DNA of 5,911 nt from Ignavibacteriales bacterium (GTDB taxonomy: Bacteria; Bacteroidota; Ignavibacteria; T3Sed10-11), in NCBI GenBank assembly GCA_003560935.1, contig PWJF01000153.1, positions 1 to 5,911 of the forward strand, given 5' to 3'. Below the pieces are notes generated by a model. It was not told where the DNA came from, did no database searches, and was given only the letters and a program-made list of their open reading frames with translations. The position numbers and the translations under genes were made by a program. Below, in pieces: positions 4,446 to 5,911 of this stretch (the first letter of the stretch is position 1; every line of letters starts with the position of its first letter).

Positions 4446-5911
4446 TTAGTATCCCGGATTCTGTACAATATTTGGATTTGCATCCAACTCCTGCTGCGGA
4501 ATCGGGAAGGTAACTCGATTATGATCCGGGGCAAGACCACGGATATCTAACCCTTTTCTGTGAAGGGTATAGAATCGGTCTCCTTCAAATGCCATCTCGA
4601 TTCTACGCTCAAGTAGTATAGCATCGAGCAACTCTTGTTTTGTCGTAAAATCACCTGGACCAAATTCAATCAGATCGTTCCTATTGCCTCCTTCTCCATC
4701 GTCCACGACAATGGCTCTTGTACGAATCATATTCAGCAAATCGAACGCTTCCTCTGGTACAGCATCAAGGTCCGCTGCTAATTCTACAAGAGCTTCCGCC
4801 CTGGTTAAGAGAACGTCTGCATAGCGCAAATTCAACACGTTGTCGGCGTTATTAACAGCATCTGGGAACTTCATAGTGGCGCCGGTTCCCGGTGTTAAAC
4901 TTGTCACCATTTCCGTTACGCGACGATCGGACACAGTAAAGCCCGCAGCATCTATCACTGCTTGTTGAGCATCGGTGATAATCTGACCGGTTGCCTCAAC
5001 ATAACTGGCACTGATCTGAATATCACCACGCCCACCCATTTCTGTAGTACCGTAGAATGCATTTTGTCCCGCATTCACACCTGGGTTATCAACCGGGGTA
5101 TGGATGATTTCAAATATGGATTCCGGAGAGAATTCAATGTCAAACGGTCCATTTGGATGGGGAGTCAGTGCAAAGTGACCCGAATTCATTATCTGGTTTG
5201 CATAATCCGCTGCAGCGGCATAGTTGCCTTTTACCAGTTCCATCCGCATCAAATATCCCAAAGCTGCGTATCGAGTCAACCTCCGATCACCACGTACCCC
5301 TACATCCGGAAGTAAAGTTGCCGCTTGTTGTATATCGCTCTCCGCCTGTGCATACACCTCAGCTAAAGCAGCACGAGGTAAGTTTTCAAATTGAGCGGAC
5401 CCTTTGACCGCAGTTAAACTTATAGGCACCCCGGGGGTGTTGCCTCCGGCTAATACCCATGGTTTACCGTATACCCTGGCAAGTTCGAAATACAACATAC
5501 CCCGAACAAAGAGAGCTTCTCCCCGCCATATATTTTTCTGCGCCTCAGAAAGAGTCGGATCATCGACTATGTCGAGTGCTTCCAGTATGACATTCGCAAG
5601 GTTAATTGTACGGTATGAGACGGTCCACCAGTTGACCGTATTGAGATTCGTGGCGGTCATCTGCCGTTCATGGAATTCAATATATGTCACGAAACTACCC
5701 GACCACACCACATTGTCCGCCATAACCTCGGGTATTACATTGTAGTTGGCTCCGGATATACTGGGATCCTGGATGCCATCGTACATCCCGGTAACCAGAG
5801 CGGTAATACCCTCGGGATCGCGAATGACGTCCTCAAGGTCAAGCGATTGTTGCGGGCTTTGGACAAGAAAATCTTCACAACCCACAAGCACGAAAACAAC
5901 TAATGTTATAA
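4446..5911 (-). CDS. RagB/SusD family nutrient-uptake outer-membrane lipoprotein (5' partial)
   Basis: Surface lipoprotein that, in this family, caps a SusC-type TonB-dependent transporter and captures glycans, peptides or other ligands for import. The frame stays open to the window edge, where ITLVVFVLVGC reads as the end of a lipoprotein signal peptide. The true start is therefore off the window, and the GTG at 5891 is not the start. Numbering from that GTG, Cys5 is the lipidation site (LVGC), followed by EDFLVQSP. SusD landmarks follow in order: EALFVRGMLYFELARVYGKP (125-144), a TPR-type helix; LRYADVLLTRAEALVEL (355-371); AFDLLNMIRTRA (382-393); ILLERRIEMAFEGDRFYTLHRKG (425-447); and the typical C-terminus FPIPQQELDANPNIVQNPGY. 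Apart from the missing start it appears complete, with about 477 mature residues, ordinary for the family. The SusC partner is expected immediately upstream. The ligand cannot be inferred. A terminator follows. Confidence 0.96.
   Translation of the reverse strand, partial: ITLVVFVLVGCEDFLVQSPQQSLDLEDVIRDPEGITALVTGMYDGIQDPSISGANYNVIPEVMADNVVWSGSFVTYIEFHERQMTATNLNTVNWWTVSYRTINLANVILEALDIVDDPTLSEAQKNIWRGEALFVRGMLYFELARVYGKPWVLAGGNTPGVPISLTAVKGSAQFENLPRAALAEVYAQAESDIQQAATLLPDVGVRGDRRLTRYAALGYLMRMELVKGNYAAAADYANQIMNSGHFALTPHPNGPFDIEFSPESIFEIIHTPVDNPGVNAGQNAFYGTTEMGGRGDIQISASYVEATGQIITDAQQAVIDAAGFTVSDRRVTEMVTSLTPGTGATMKFPDAVNNADNVLNLRYADVLLTRAEALVELAADLDAVPEEAFDLLNMIRTRAIVVDDGEGGNRNDLIEFGPGDFTTKQELLDAILLERRIEMAFEGDRFYTLHRKGLDIRGLAPDHNRVTFPIPQQELDANPNIVQNPGY

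Noticed and set aside
4962..5745. Plus-strand open frames of 84 to 117 codons opposite the SusD-like gene
   Set aside because: They are shadows of a coding region with complete SusD motifs on the other strand; their translations match nothing recognisable.
5889..5891. GTG as start codon of the SusD-like gene
   Set aside because: It would leave only four residues before the lipidation Cys. The open frame continues upstream with hydrophobic signal-peptide residues to the window edge, so the gene is 5' truncated by the window.
4446..5911. Polysaccharide utilisation locus
   Set aside because: Only a SusD-like gene is present; there is no carbohydrate-active enzyme, SusC or regulator in the window, and SusD-type proteins also serve peptides and other ligands.

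Overview
The window reads as chromosomal DNA of a Gram-negative bacterium of the Fibrobacterota-Chlorobiota-Bacteroidota (FCB) superphylum. Two things point there: a RagB/SusD-family outer-membrane lipoprotein, and a protein ending in a type IX secretion system (T9SS) type A sorting domain with the 'LLQNYPNPFNPSTTI' signature. That spelling is common in Balneolota/Rhodothermota, Ignavibacteria, Calditrichota, KSB1 and Marinimicrobia-like lineages. The sequence does not decide between them.

All four supported genes lie on the minus strand, so transcription runs from right to left. At the right edge (4446-5911) is a SusD-like lipoprotein whose first codons lie beyond the window. Its usual partner, a SusC-like TonB-dependent transporter, would be expected just upstream, off the right edge. 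A strong hairpin terminator (4386-4419) follows it. Next come a lipoprotein of unknown function (3644-4345) and, 105 bases further on, a secreted protein with a carboxypeptidase-like regulatory domain, a TonB-box-like stretch and a TonB-receptor plug domain, but no beta-barrel (2669-3538). A gene-free, very AT-rich stretch of 588 bases (2081-2668) holds several small inverted repeats and possible promoters. The last gene (17-2080) encodes a large secreted multi-domain T9SS cargo protein with no recognisable enzyme domain.

All four products carry export signals and are envelope or extracellular proteins: SusD-type ligand capture at the cell surface, two unassigned envelope proteins, and a T9SS-exported adhesin-like protein. 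No carbohydrate-active enzyme, regulator, transposase, CRISPR array, tRNA or rRNA is visible, so a polysaccharide utilisation locus cannot be claimed. The least ordinary points are the barrel-less plug protein with a hydrophobic C-terminal tail, an apparently split Ig-like domain in the T9SS protein, a candidate promoter embedded in a terminator, and the palindrome-rich intergenic stretch. I see no clear sign of an entirely new multi-gene system.
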